NCBI RefSeq assembly: GCF_020707265.1
Contig: NZ_JAJFEQ010000004.1
Span: forward strand, 434,001 to 498,000
DNA length: 64,000 nucleotides
Direction of reading: 5' to 3'
Source of the DNA: Massilia sp. IC2-477
Lineage (GTDB): Bacteria > Pseudomonadota > Gammaproteobacteria > Burkholderiales > Burkholderiaceae_D
Positions 16,516 to 25,878 of the stretch are shown here, piece by piece; position 1 is the first letter of the stretch; every line of letters begins with the position of its first letter. Both the position numbers and the translations under genes were made by a program. The notes under the pieces were generated by a model. The model was not told where the DNA came from and did not search any database. It saw nothing but the letters and a program-made list of their open reading frames with translations.

Positions 16516-17643
16516 TTATTTGGTGACGGTGAGCAAGGAGCGCTTGCCGCCCTTAAACGAGTACAGGGTGATGGTGCCGTCGCGGATGTCGCCGCGCTGG
16601 TCGAAGGCGATCGGTCCGGTCACGCCCTTGTACTGGATTTTCGCCAGCACCGGCAGGTACTTGGCCGGTTGCGCGGAGCCGGCCTTGACCATCGCCTCGG
16701 CCATGGTCATGACGGCGTCGTAGGCATAGGGCGCGTTGATCTGGACGTCGATGCCGAAACGCTTCTTGTAATCGGCGCGGAACTTGTCCATGCCGGCGCG
16801 GGCTTCGCCCTGCACCCCGCCCGCTTCCGCACACACCACCTGGCCGTCCGTCATGGTGCCGCCGGAGAGCTTGTGGATCTCGTCCGAGCAGATACCGTCG
16901 CCGCCCATCATGCGCACGTTCATGCCGAGCTGCTTCATCTGGCGCAGCATCGGGCCGGCCGTCGCGCTCATGCCGCCGAAGAAGACCAGGTCGGGCTTGG
17001 TGGCGCGGATGCGGGTGATGATGGCGCTGAAGTCCGTCGCCTTGTCGTTGGTGAACTCGCGCGCCACGACGCTGCCGCCCTGCTGCTGCAGGCTGCGCGC
17101 GAACTCGGTGACCAGGCCCTGGCCATAGGCGGTGCGGTCGTCGACCACGGCCACGCGCTTGGCTTTCATGTTGCCGATGGCGTAGCGGCCCAGCGCCTGC
17201 CCCAGCTGCACGTCGTTGGCCACCACGCGGAAGGCGGTGTTGAAGCCCTGGCGGGTGTATTGCGGCGAAGTCGAGGAAGGCGAAATCTGCGGGATCCCGG
17301 CCGCATGGTAGATCTTCGAGGCCGGGATGGTGGTGCCCGAGGTTTCGTGGCCGACCATGCCGTTGATCCGGCCGTCGACCAGCTTCTGGGCCACGGCGGT
17401 GGCCTGCTTCGGGTCGCCGCCGTCGTCCTCGGCCACCAGCTCGAAGCGCACCTTCTTGCCGGCGATGACGGCGCCCTTGGCGTTGAGCGCCTCGATCGCC
17501 ATGCGCGCACCGTTCTCGGTGTCCTTGCCGAAGTAGGCCACCGGGCCGGTCACGGCGGCCGCATGGCCGATTTTCACCACTTCCTGCGCCGAGGCCGTGC
17601 CGGCCAGTGCCACAGTCGCCAACAGGGCTGCTTGCTTCTTCAT
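16516..17643 (-). CDS. Branched-chain amino-acid-type ABC transporter substrate-binding protein
   Basis: A 375-residue periplasmic binding protein of the LivK/Leu-Ile-Val type. The signal peptide (MKKQAALLATVALAGTASAQ) is followed by VVKIGHAAAVTGPVAYFGKD, the LPPST-like binding loop SPSSTSPQYTR and DDRTAYGQGL. Family members deliver amino acids, amides or aromatic acids to LivHMGF permeases. No permease or ATPase gene is near, so it works with components coded elsewhere or serves as a sensor. DUF2384 gene follows on the same strand. Confidence 0.9.
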   Translation of the reverse strand: MKKQAALLATVALAGTASAQEVVKIGHAAAVTGPVAYFGKDTENGARMAIEALNAKGAVIAGKKVRFELVAEDDGGDPKQATAVAQKLVDGRINGMVGHETSGTTIPASKIYHAAGIPQISPSSTSPQYTRQGFNTAFRVVANDVQLGQALGRYAIGNMKAKRVAVVDDRTAYGQGLVTEFARSLQQQGGSVVAREFTNDKATDFSAIITRIRATKPDLVFFGGMSATAGPMLRQMKQLGMNVRMMGGDGICSDEIHKLSGGTMTDGQVVCAEAGGVQGEARAGMDKFRADYKKRFGIDVQINAPYAYDAVMTMAEAMVKAGSAQPAKYLPVLAKIQYKGVTGPIAFDQRGDIRDGTITLYSFKGGKRSLLTVTK

Positions 17644-17846
17644 CGATTCCTCTTCAATTCGTCGGGCCGGGCCCGGATAGGCAAAACGGCCATTCTACCG
17701 TTTGCGCGTCCGGCCTGCCGGCGGGGCGCAGCACAAGTGTGAGAATTGGAGAGAATCCAAGGCGCAAACTCTTGTATCCTCCCCCGCTTGCATAAATACG
17801 AGGGGAGCCGGCACAGCCGAGCATCCCCCAGTTCACGGAGACCACC

Positions 17847-18128
17847 ATCCTTACAATCGCTACACGCGCTGCCGTCCTCACGGCCGGCGCCCTGCTTTCC
17901 TGCCTCCCGGCCCAGGCCGAGCAGCCCTCCAGCAAAACCTCTGCCGCCACCCGCGTGCGCAGCAGCACCCAGCAGCACGAATGCCGGCGCCTGCGCACGG
18001 CCATCGTGGAATCGGAACAGTCGGAGCGGCGCATGCGCGCCGCGATGATGGAATCGGTGCAGCAGGACCTCCTCATCCTGCGCAAGCGCTTCCGCAGGCT
18101 GGGCTGCCAGTCCGGCGCCCGTGCCTGA
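17847..18128 (+). CDS. Small exported protein with apparent ATC start
   Basis: A 93-residue open frame reading TILTIATRAAVLTAGALLSC then an Ala-x-Ala cleavage site (PAQAEQ), followed by a charged helical domain with two Cys (HECRRLRTAIVESEQSERRM and FRRLGCQSGARA). The signal peptide and codon usage look real, yet there is no ATG, GTG or TTG between the upstream in-frame stop and the signal peptide. A GGAG site sits six bases before an ATC codon, exactly where a start should be. Either ATC is used, or a former ATG has been lost and the gene is decaying, or there is a sequencing error. No family recognised. Confidence 0.55.
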   Translation: MLTIATRAAVLTAGALLSCLPAQAEQPSSKTSAATRVRSSTQQHECRRLRTAIVESEQSERRMRAAMMESVQQDLLILRKRFRRLGCQSGARA

Positions 18129-18136
18129 GGCCCCGC

Positions 18137-20278
18137 CTACAGGGACTGTTCCCACATCAGGCGCCAGGTCGGACGCACCCGATAGACGGTCGAGCGTGCG
18201 AGCAGGCTGCTGCCCTCGTAAACCATGCGTTCCCGGTAGTCGCGCTGCAGCAGGTCGGCCACGGATAGCCGTAGGCGCGAGGCGGCGCCCTGCTTCCACA
18301 CCGCATACAGGTCGAGCTGGCGCCTGGCGCCGGTATCGCTGAAGATCAGCGCGCTCGCACGGCTGGCTGCTGCTGCGCGGTAGCTCCAGGTACCGCCCAG
18401 GTCGGCCCGGCCGCCGAGCGCGGCGTAATCCAGCCCGAGATTGCCGCTGTAGGCCGGCTGGCCCTCCAGGCGGTTGTCCGGCCCGGGCACACTATCCAGC
18501 CGCGACCAGTTGCGCGCCAGGTTGACGCGTACCGACAGCGGTCCGCGGGTGGTCCGGCCTTCGAACTCGATGCCGCGCACGGTCGCGCCGCCGCCGTTCT
18601 CAGGCATGGAGGTCCAGACACCCCTGCTCTCGCTGATGCGCACGAGCGTGATGTCGCGGATGCGCTTGTGGAAGGCACTGATGCTGAGCATCGCGCCGCC
18701 GTCCATGTGGCGCTCCCAGGCCAGGTCGACCGCCAGCGCAAGCTCCGGGCGCAGCCTCGGATTGCCCTGCTGGTCCGGGTTGGTGGCGCTGTTGTTGTTG
18801 TCGACCGTGTAGCGTCGCGGCATGAGCTGGACGATGTTCGGCGCCTTGTAGGTGCGGCCCAGCGCAAAGCGGAACTGGTCGCGCGCGCCCCCTTTGCCAT
18901 CCACCTTGCCCGGCTTGAACAGCGCCTGGAACACCGGGCTCCACGCGCCGGCGGCGACGTCGACCGCCGCATCCGCGTTGCCGGCGCCAGTCGTACGCAG
19001 GTCTTCGCGGCGCAGGCCGGCGTAGGCGGACCAGTGCTCGTCGATGTCCCATTCGTCCTGGATGAACAGCGCACTGCGCGCGACCGTTGCGCGGTAGTCC
19101 TCGTCGCTGGAGAACAGCTGGGCGCCGGCGGGATTGGCGTGGCGTTCGCGCCGGAATTCGCTGCGCTGCCTGCGGCCGAACTCCCAGCCCGCAGCCAGCG
19201 AATGGCTGCCCCACAGGGGGCGGCGCCAGCTGCCGCTGAAGTTCCATTCGCGCTCCCTCGGCCCGGAAGCGACGAAGTGGGATTCGAGCAGCCGGTCCTG
19301 CAGGTCCATGCCGCGATAGCTGAAGTCCGCCTCGCGCTGCATGTGAAAGCCCGCCAGCTTGGTGGACAGGCGTGCGCCGCCCTCGAACCTGCGGGTCCAG
19401 GCCAGGTCGGCATACAGGTGCAGCGGGCGTGTCTCGAAGTGCTGGGCGGCGTGCGGGAAGGCGGTGGGGCTGCCTGCCAGCGTGGTCTCGTCTTCGCGCT
19501 TGTGGTTGTCGATGTGGCGCCGGCGCACATAGCTCTGAGAAGTGATGCTGTCACGCGCCGTCGGCTGCCATGAGAAACGCGGCGCCAGTTCCAGCACGTC
19601 CTCGACCTGGCGGTCGGTCCATGCCGTGCGGCGCAGCAGGGCGGGATCGCTTCCTTCCTCGATGCTGAGGGCGGCGACCGGATTGACGGTGCGCCTGAAG
19701 GTGGCTGCCACGGTGTAGGCCAGGGTGCCGCTGCGGCCGCTGTGCTGCGCAAGCAGCTGGGGCGCCGCGCGGCCATCCACGAAGGCGCTGCCGGCCTTGA
19801 ATTCATTGGCGCCGGCGCCTTTCGCCGGACCGGCGCGGCGCAGGATCACGTTGATGGCGCCGGCCATGGCCTGGCTGCTGGTCTCGGCCGTGGCGGCGCG
19901 CTGGATCTCGATGCGCTCGATCAGGTCGGGACTGATCGATTCCAGCGAAAAGCCGCTGGGCGCGGGCAAGCCATTGAGCAGGATCGCGACATGGCCGCCG
20001 CCCATCCCGCGCATGCGGATCGCCGCCTCCTTGCCGGGAACGGCGTCGACCGTGATGCCGGGCTGGCGTTTCAGTACCTCGGCCAGGCTGGCGTCGCCCT
20101 GGCGCAGGATTTCCTCGCGGCCGACGATGATGGCGGTGGTGGTCGACTGCGCCCGGCCGTTGGCGGCGCCGGCCGTGACGAGGACCTGCTGCATCGTTTG
20201 CGGGGCAGTCTGGGCGCTGGCGCAGGCGTGCGCCGCCAGCAGCAGCGCGCAGGCGCTGCAGGTTCGGATCGTGTGCAT
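18137..20278 (-). CDS. TonB-dependent receptor, BtuB/FepA-like
   Basis: A 713-residue outer-membrane receptor. The signal peptide (to about residue 25, ACASAQ) is followed by a plug domain with ILRQGDASLAEVLKRQPGI and GGHVAILLNGLPAPSGFSLE, then a barrel with many aromatic strands and a C-terminal LMWEQSL. It lies next to a PBP4-like gene on the same strand, 29 bases downstream, so the two are probably cotranscribed. The start is MHTIRTCSAC; the region ahead is a GT-rich repeat with no clear ribosome site. Substrate unknown; a siderophore or cobalamin is typical for this size, but nothing nearby confirms it. Confidence 0.9.
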   Translation of the reverse strand: MHTIRTCSACALLLAAHACASAQTAPQTMQQVLVTAGAANGRAQSTTTAIIVGREEILRQGDASLAEVLKRQPGITVDAVPGKEAAIRMRGMGGGHVAILLNGLPAPSGFSLESISPDLIERIEIQRAATAETSSQAMAGAINVILRRAGPAKGAGANEFKAGSAFVDGRAAPQLLAQHSGRSGTLAYTVAATFRRTVNPVAALSIEEGSDPALLRRTAWTDRQVEDVLELAPRFSWQPTARDSITSQSYVRRRHIDNHKREDETTLAGSPTAFPHAAQHFETRPLHLYADLAWTRRFEGGARLSTKLAGFHMQREADFSYRGMDLQDRLLESHFVASGPREREWNFSGSWRRPLWGSHSLAAGWEFGRRQRSEFRRERHANPAGAQLFSSDEDYRATVARSALFIQDEWDIDEHWSAYAGLRREDLRTTGAGNADAAVDVAAGAWSPVFQALFKPGKVDGKGGARDQFRFALGRTYKAPNIVQLMPRRYTVDNNNSATNPDQQGNPRLRPELALAVDLAWERHMDGGAMLSISAFHKRIRDITLVRISESRGVWTSMPENGGGATVRGIEFEGRTTRGPLSVRVNLARNWSRLDSVPGPDNRLEGQPAYSGNLGLDYAALGGRADLGGTWSYRAAAASRASALIFSDTGARRQLDLYAVWKQGAASRLRLSVADLLQRDYRERMVYEGSSLLARSTVYRVRPTWRLMWEQSL

Positions 20279-20307
20279 GGTGTGGATGTGGTGTAGGTGG
20301 TGATGGT

Positions 20308-21783
20308 TTAGCGGTCGTGCGCTTGCTGCTGCGCGGCAGCGCCGCCTTCGGCGACCCAGGCCATCAGGCGATCCAGCACCGCCCTCCCCTTCTCGGCCTG
20401 GGGATCGTTGATGAAGGCCGCCACGGCCCATTCCTGCCCGTGCAGGTCGCGCACGTAGCCGGCCAGGGCGGCAACATCGCGCAAGGTGCCCGTCTTCAGG
20501 CGCGAATTGCCGGCCGCTAGAGTCGCCTTCAGGCGATTCTTCATGGTGCCGTCCAGCGCCGCGATCGGCAGGCTGGCGGCGAACTCGGGCTGCCAGCGGC
20601 TCGCCGCGGCACGCTTCAGCAATGCGGACAAGGCTGCTGGGCTGATCCGTTCATGGCGCGACAGCCCGGCGCCGTTCTCGATGACGATGCCGGCGGGATC
20701 GACACCCTGCGCCACAATCCAGTCGAGGACGCGGCCGCGCGCGCGTTCGAGCGTCGGCCGAGCTTCACCCGCGCTGGAAGTGGCGCCCATGGTCAGGAGC
20801 AGCAGGCGCGCCTTGACCGCATCCGAGTTCTTATTGACGGTGCGGACCGTCTCGGCCAGCGTCTCGAACCGGCGCTCGACCAGCATCTGCGCTCCGGGCG
20901 GGACCCTGCCTGCGCGCACTTTGCCGCGCCACTGCCCGCCCATTTCCTGCCACAGGGCGCGGACCAGCCGTTCCAGGTACTCGTCGCGCTCGAGCGTCGC
21001 CAGGTCGACGGTCTTGCTGCAGTGTCGTGGAAAGGAGCCGGTCAGCACGATCTGCAGGCCGTTGTCGGCCCGGGCCTGCACCAGCGGCTGGCGCCAGGTG
21101 TCGCTCCAGTCGGCGCAGGGCCGGTCGTCCAGCGTCATCCGGTTCAGCACGCGCACCCCGGACAAGGGCGGCGTAGCCTGCACGCGCAGCGTCGATGCAT
21201 CGGAAGACAGCGTGTAGCTGATCAAGCCGTCCGACACCATCAGGGCGTCGGGAATCACGTTGTACCACGCGTCCGGGGTGTCGTCGAAGGGCGCGGCGCC
21301 GATATCGGTTCGGGACGGCTCGAACAGGGACCGGTCCAGCACCAGGTCACCCGTGATGGAGACGATGCCCTCGTCGCGCACGCTGCGCAGCATGGCGCCG
21401 AGCCGCTCCCAGGTGAGATTCGGTTCGCCGCCGCCGAGCAGGTACAGATTCCCCTTCAGCGCGCCGTGCGCGGGCGGGGCGTCCGACAGCAGCGCCGTGC
21501 GCCAGCGGTATGCGGGGCCCAGGGTATCCAGGGCGGCCAGGGTCGTGACCAGCTTCATGGCCGACGCGGGGTTGACGCTTCGGCGCTCGTCCAGCCCATG
21601 CGCAGGGGCCGCGGCTGCGCCCAGGGGCTCGATCCGGTAGCTCAGCGCGCCGGCCGGGATCTCCTGGCGCGCCAGCTCCTGCATCACGGCGGCAGGCACC
21701 GGGTCGGCGGCCTGCGCCGCCAGGGCGAAGAGCACGCAGAAGGCGCCGGCGGCACGCAGCAAGGAAGGGACAAGCATGGGCAT
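20308..21783 (-). CDS. dacB: D-alanyl-D-alanine carboxypeptidase/endopeptidase, PBP4 type
   Basis: A 491-residue periplasmic peptidase of the S13 family that trims peptidoglycan cross-links. A signal peptide (to about residue 26) precedes the active-site SAMK (Ser74, Lys77) and the KTGTL motif near residue 430. The middle SxN motif reads NKNSDAVKAR, so the Asn is replaced by Ala, which is unusual for this family. The start MPMLVPSLL follows AGAGG. The TonB receptor gene follows on the same strand. Confidence 0.88.
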   Translation of the reverse strand: MPMLVPSLLRAAGAFCVLFALAAQAADPVPAAVMQELARQEIPAGALSYRIEPLGAAAAPAHGLDERRSVNPASAMKLVTTLAALDTLGPAYRWRTALLSDAPPAHGALKGNLYLLGGGEPNLTWERLGAMLRSVRDEGIVSITGDLVLDRSLFEPSRTDIGAAPFDDTPDAWYNVIPDALMVSDGLISYTLSSDASTLRVQATPPLSGVRVLNRMTLDDRPCADWSDTWRQPLVQARADNGLQIVLTGSFPRHCSKTVDLATLERDEYLERLVRALWQEMGGQWRGKVRAGRVPPGAQMLVERRFETLAETVRTVNKNSDAVKARLLLLTMGATSSAGEARPTLERARGRVLDWIVAQGVDPAGIVIENGAGLSRHERISPAALSALLKRAAASRWQPEFAASLPIAALDGTMKNRLKATLAAGNSRLKTGTLRDVAALAGYVRDLHGQEWAVAAFINDPQAEKGRAVLDRLMAWVAEGGAAAQQQAHDR

Positions 21784-21928
21784 GGTGGCCTCTCGGGTAG
21801 TAGTAGCGGCCATTCTGCGCAGCGCCGTGGCGCCCTGCCATCAACTATGTGACGAATGCCGGGTTCCGTGTGATGGCCGGGCCCGGCGGCGGTCTTGGCG
21901 GCGATGGCGCGCTGCTATACTTTTCCCG

Positions 21929-23032
21929 ATGAAGTCTTCCCTCTACCACCGCCTCCAGCCCTTTGCGCGGATCGTCGCCGTCACGGCCTGCCTGTGGACC
22001 GCCATCAGCGTCCTCGGTGCACTCCAGACCTACAGCGACAACCTGCGCGCCGGGGTCGACAGCCACTATCCGGCGCTGCTGGCCACCTGGTTCGTCGAAT
22101 ACGCCGTGCCGCTGATCGTCCTGAGCATTGTCCTGAGCAGTGCGCTGACGCGCTGGCCGACGCTGATTGCGCGACCGCGCAACGTGGTGGCCCTGTTCGC
22201 CGTGCTGGTGCTGCTGTTCCAGCCCGCGCAATGGACGTGGATGGCGTGGCAGCGCGGGCTCCTGCAGATCGCCAGCGTCCAGGATGCCTGGCAACTGCTG
22301 CTGAAGATGCTGCTGGTCGGCTGGTTTTCGACCACCGGCACCTTTGCCGCCATCCTCGCCTTCTTTTACTTCCGCCAGGCCAGGGAGCGCGAACTGGCAT
22401 GGCAACGCTCGCAGACCGACATGCTCAACCTGCGCCTCGCGCTCGAAGAACAGCGCATGCTGGCCCTGCGCGCCCAGCTGGAGCCGCATTTCCTGTTCAA
22501 TGCCCTGAACGCGATCAGCGCCCTGGTGCGCGGCGGCGACCGGCCGCTGGCCCTGCACGGGATCAATCTGCTGAGCGACCTGCTGCGCTACGTCCTGTCG
22601 GCCAGCGCCGGCACCACCACCACCGTCGCCGCCGAGCTGCGCTTCGTGCAGGACTACCTGGACCTGCAGCGCCTGCGCTATGGCGACCGGCTGCGCATGC
22701 ACGTCGACGGCGCCGATGCGCTGTTGCAGGAGGTCCCCTGCCCGCCACTGCTGCTGCAGCCGCTGGTCGAGAACGCGCTGCGGCACGAGCTCGACTGCAC
22801 TGAAGGCGCGAGCGACATCCGCCTGGCCTTCATCCGGGAGAAGGACGTGCTGCTGGTCCGGGTCACCAATCCGGTCGGGCAGGATGCGCCGCCCAATCCC
22901 GGCGCCGGGCTCGGGCTGGCCAACACCCAGGACCGCCTGCGGCTGATGCATTCCGAGGCGTCGCTGAGCGCCGGGCGCCAGGGCGAGCGCTTCGTGGCCG
23001 AGATCCGGCTGCCGCTGGCAAGCGCGGACTGA
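21929..23032 (+). CDS. LytS/AlgZ-type membrane sensor histidine kinase
   Basis: A 367-residue kinase with four hydrophobic helices in the first 150 residues, then a short coiled coil and a His_kinase domain with the phosphorylated His in QLEPHFLFNALNAI (about residue 187). The ATPase region has PLLLQPLVENALRHEL and GAGLGLANTQDRL. Kinases of this type phosphorylate LytTR regulators, and one follows after five bases. A TATACT box sits seven bases before the ATG and there is no ribosome site, so the transcript may be leaderless. The signal sensed is unknown. Confidence 0.9.
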   Translation: MKSSLYHRLQPFARIVAVTACLWTAISVLGALQTYSDNLRAGVDSHYPALLATWFVEYAVPLIVLSIVLSSALTRWPTLIARPRNVVALFAVLVLLFQPAQWTWMAWQRGLLQIASVQDAWQLLLKMLLVGWFSTTGTFAAILAFFYFRQARERELAWQRSQTDMLNLRLALEEQRMLALRAQLEPHFLFNALNAISALVRGGDRPLALHGINLLSDLLRYVLSASAGTTTTVAAELRFVQDYLDLQRLRYGDRLRMHVDGADALLQEVPCPPLLLQPLVENALRHELDCTEGASDIRLAFIREKDVLLVRVTNPVGQDAPPNPGAGLGLANTQDRLRLMHSEASLSAGRQGERFVAEIRLPLASAD

Positions 23033-23037
23033 CAGGC

Positions 23038-23814
23038 ATGACGATCCGCTACCTCATCGTCGACGACGAAGCGCCGGGCAGGATGAACCTGCGCCTGGCC
23101 ATGGCGGCCCATCCGGGCTGGGAGCTGGTGGCGGAGTGCGGCGGCGCGGCGGCTGCGCGCGAAGCGCTGGCGCGGCATGCGGTCGACCTGGTATTCCTCG
23201 ACATCCAGATGCCGGGACAATCCGGCCTGACGCTGGCGCGCGAGATCAGCCGCATGCTTGAACCGCCGCTGATCGTCTTCGTGACCGCCTACAGCGAGCA
23301 CGCGATCGAAGCCTTCGAGGTGCACGCCCTCGATTATCTGCTCAAGCCGCTCGACGATGCGCGGCTGGCGCAGGCTGTCGAGCGCAGCGCGGCGATGCTG
23401 AGGCAGCGCCAGCGCGAGGCCTACGGGGCGGCCGTGCGCGGCTACGTGGATGCGGACAAGGGGGAAAAGACACGCTACCCCGACGCCATCGGCGTGCGCT
23501 CGGTCGGCCGCATCGAGCAGGTCAGCGTGCGCGAGATCCTGCGCATCGAATCCGCGGGCAATTACGTCGAACTGCACCTGGCCGGACGTTCCGTCCTGCA
23601 CCGCATTCCCCTGAGCCGTCTCGAGGGGCTGCTGGCGCCGGACGAATTCGTGCGGGTGCACCGGGGCACGATCGTGCGGCGCAGCGAGATCGCGCGCCTT
23701 GCGATCGGCGGCGACGGCAGCTACTCCCTCACCCTGCGCTGCGGCGCCACGGTGGCGGTCAGCGAGCGCTATGCGGGCGCGCTGAAAACCATCCTGACCG
23801 GCCAGGAATCCTGA
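23038..23814 (+). CDS. LytTR-family response regulator
   Basis: A 258-residue regulator with a receiver domain (phospho-acceptor Asp55 in LVFLDIQMPG, Thr and Lys switch residues in VTAYSEHAI and LLKPLDD) and a LytTR DNA-binding domain (residues about 155-255, with REILRIESAGNYVELHLAG and RVHRGTIVRRSEI). It is five bases behind the LytS-type kinase, so the two form one operon. AlgR-like regulators of this type control virulence, alginate or peptidase genes in relatives; the targets here are unknown. It ends two bases before the stop of the convergent QseC-like kinase gene. Confidence 0.93.
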   Translation: MTIRYLIVDDEAPGRMNLRLAMAAHPGWELVAECGGAAAAREALARHAVDLVFLDIQMPGQSGLTLAREISRMLEPPLIVFVTAYSEHAIEAFEVHALDYLLKPLDDARLAQAVERSAAMLRQRQREAYGAAVRGYVDADKGEKTRYPDAIGVRSVGRIEQVSVREILRIESAGNYVELHLAGRSVLHRIPLSRLEGLLAPDEFVRVHRGTIVRRSEIARLAIGGDGSYSLTLRCGATVAVSERYAGALKTILTGQES

Positions 23815-23815
23815 G

Positions 23816-25171
23816 TCAGGCGCCGGTCGGCTTGAAGCTGACCGTGGCCGACAGTCCGCCCAGGCGTTCGGACTGGCCCAGGGCCAGGGTGGCGCCATGG
23901 CGTTCAGCGATGGCCTTGATGATGGCCAGCCCCAGGCCGCTGCCGGCGGCTTCGCTGCCGGCCACCCGGTAGAAGCGGTCGAACACGCGCTCGCGTTCCT
24001 CCGGCGGGATGCCGGGTCCGCTGTCCTCGACCGTGACGCTGATGTTCCCGGCCTCGCTGCGCACCGAGATGTCGGCGGTGCCGCCTTGCGGGGTGTACTT
24101 GATCGCATTGTCGACCAGGTTGCGCAGCAGGATGTGCAGCGCATCCGGCTGCCCTTCCACGGTGGCCGGGTCGGCATGGTGCACGCCCATGTCCACACCC
24201 TTGGCCGCGGCCACGCCGGCCAGGTCGGCCACGGTGCGGCGCGCCAGGTCGCTGAGGTCGACCGGGCGCGCGGCCGTGCTGGTGGCGGCCGCTTCCTGGC
24301 GCGCCAGCACCAAGAGCTGCTCGACCAGGCGGGTGGCGCGGTCGATGCCGGCGGTCAGGCGCGACACGGCCAGCTTGCGTGCTTCCGGGGATTCCGCACG
24401 GTCCAGGCTCTGCGCCTGCAGGCGCAGCGCGGCCAGCGGGGTGCGCAGTTCGTGGGCGGCGTCGGCGACAAAGGTCTGCTGGGCGTCGAAAGCGGTTTTC
24501 ACGCGCCCGAACAGCAGGTTCAGTTCCTGCACCAGCGGGCGCACCTCGTCCGGCAATCCGGCTTCCGACACCGGCGACAGGTCGTCGGCCTGGCGCGACG
24601 CGACCTGCGAGCGCACCCGCGCCACCGGATCGAGCGAGCCGCTCACCACCCACCACACGACCAGCATCAGGATCGGCATCATCACCGCGATCGGACCGAG
24701 GGTGCGCAGCGCCAGGTTACCCGCCATGTTGCGGCGCACGGCCAGGTCCTGGGCCACCTGCACAGTCTGGTTCTCGGTCTGGATCGAGAACACGCGGTAA
24801 ACGGTGTTGTTGGCCTTGACGTTGGAGAAGCCGAGCACCGCGCGCTGCGGCAGCTTGGCCCGCGAGACGCTGTGGAAGACCTGCACCCCGTCGGGGGACC
24901 ACATCTGCACCACCATGTCGTCGTTGTTGGTGCCGGGCTTGTCGGTCTGGGCTTCGAGGCGGCGCTGCGCCTCGGTGTTCGACAGCGGCGTGCCCGAGCG
25001 CAGCGACAAGGCCATCTGCTGCATGTGGTAGTCGAAGATCTGGTCGGCGTCGTGCAGCGCCGTGCGGTAGGCGATCGAGGCCTGCGCCAGCGCGGCGATG
25101 GTGATCGCCGCCAGCAGGTACCACAGCAGGCGCCCACGCAGCGAGTGGGTCATCCGAGGGCGAAACCTCAT
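23816..25171 (-). CDS. Sensor histidine kinase, QseC/PmrB type
   Basis: A 451-residue membrane kinase: helix at about 12-35, a periplasmic domain of about 130 residues, helix at about 160-180 (LGPIAVMMPILMLVVWWVVS), HAMP, HisKA with the His in DAAHELRTPLAALRLQAQSL (about residue 241), and HATPase with LVDNAIKYTPQGG and GSGLGLAIIKAI. Its ATG overlaps the stop of the response-regulator gene (ATGA). QseC/PmrB kinases sense envelope conditions such as metals or cationic peptides. Its neighbour degQ suggests an envelope-stress function. Confidence 0.92.
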   Translation of the reverse strand: MRFRPRMTHSLRGRLLWYLLAAITIAALAQASIAYRTALHDADQIFDYHMQQMALSLRSGTPLSNTEAQRRLEAQTDKPGTNNDDMVVQMWSPDGVQVFHSVSRAKLPQRAVLGFSNVKANNTVYRVFSIQTENQTVQVAQDLAVRRNMAGNLALRTLGPIAVMMPILMLVVWWVVSGSLDPVARVRSQVASRQADDLSPVSEAGLPDEVRPLVQELNLLFGRVKTAFDAQQTFVADAAHELRTPLAALRLQAQSLDRAESPEARKLAVSRLTAGIDRATRLVEQLLVLARQEAAATSTAARPVDLSDLARRTVADLAGVAAAKGVDMGVHHADPATVEGQPDALHILLRNLVDNAIKYTPQGGTADISVRSEAGNISVTVEDSGPGIPPEERERVFDRFYRVAGSEAAGSGLGLAIIKAIAERHGATLALGQSERLGGLSATVSFKPTGA

Positions 25172-25830
25172 GCCTTGGGTACCATGTAGCCGACGCCGCG
25201 CACGTTCTGGATCAGGTCACTGCCCAGCTTCTTGCGCAGGCCGTGGATGTAGACTTCGACCGCGTTGCTGGAGACTTCGTCGCGCCAGCTGTACAGCTTT
25301 TCTTCGAGCTGGGCGCGCGAGAGCACGGCGCCCGGCCGCGCCACCAGGGCCTCGAGCACGGCCCATTCGCGCGCCGACAGCGCAACGCCCACGCCGTCCA
25401 CCAGCACTTCGCGGGTGGCCGGGTTGACGGAGATGTTCTTGTATTCGAAGATGGGTTCGGCACGCCCGGCGGCACGCCGCAGCAGCGCGCGGATGCGCGC
25501 CAGCAGTTCGTCGAGATCGTAGGGCTTGAGGACGTAGTCGTCTGCGCCGGCGTCCAGTCCGGCAATGCGCTGGGCCACCGAGTCGCGCGCGGTGGCGACC
25601 AGCACCGGGGTGCGGTCCTTGCGCGTGCGCATTGAGCGCAGCACTTCGAGCCCGTCCTTGCGCGGCAGGCCCAGGTCGAGCAGGACCAGGTCGTAGTTCT
25701 GGTTTTGCAGGAGGGCCGTGTCGGCCATCTCGCCGTCCTTGACCCAGTCGACGGCGTAGTGCTCGGCCCGTAACAGGTCGAGCACTACTTCGCCGATCAT
25801 CGTATCGTCTTCTACCAGCAATAGCCGCAT
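25168..25830 (-). CDS. OmpR-family response regulator, QseB/PmrA type
   Basis: A 220-residue regulator: receiver with Asp52 in LVLLDLGLPRKDG and Lys in YVLKPYDLDE, then a winged-helix domain whose recognition segment, SSNAVEVYIHGLRKKLG, is characteristic of the QseB/PmrA/TctD branch. This branch binds direct repeats of CTTAA half-sites 11 bases apart; two such elements lie before degQ, the gene just upstream on the same strand. The kinase gene follows with a four-base overlap. There is no clear separate promoter in the 48 bases between degQ and this gene. Confidence 0.93.
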   Translation of the reverse strand: MRLLLVEDDTMIGEVVLDLLRAEHYAVDWVKDGEMADTALLQNQNYDLVLLDLGLPRKDGLEVLRSMRTRKDRTPVLVATARDSVAQRIAGLDAGADDYVLKPYDLDELLARIRALLRRAAGRAEPIFEYKNISVNPATREVLVDGVGVALSAREWAVLEALVARPGAVLSRAQLEEKLYSWRDEVSSNAVEVYIHGLRKKLGSDLIQNVRGVGYMVPKA

Positions 25831-25878
25831 GAATTCCCCGTTCTTGAAACCGTGCGGGTCGAGGACGCTACGCTTCCC

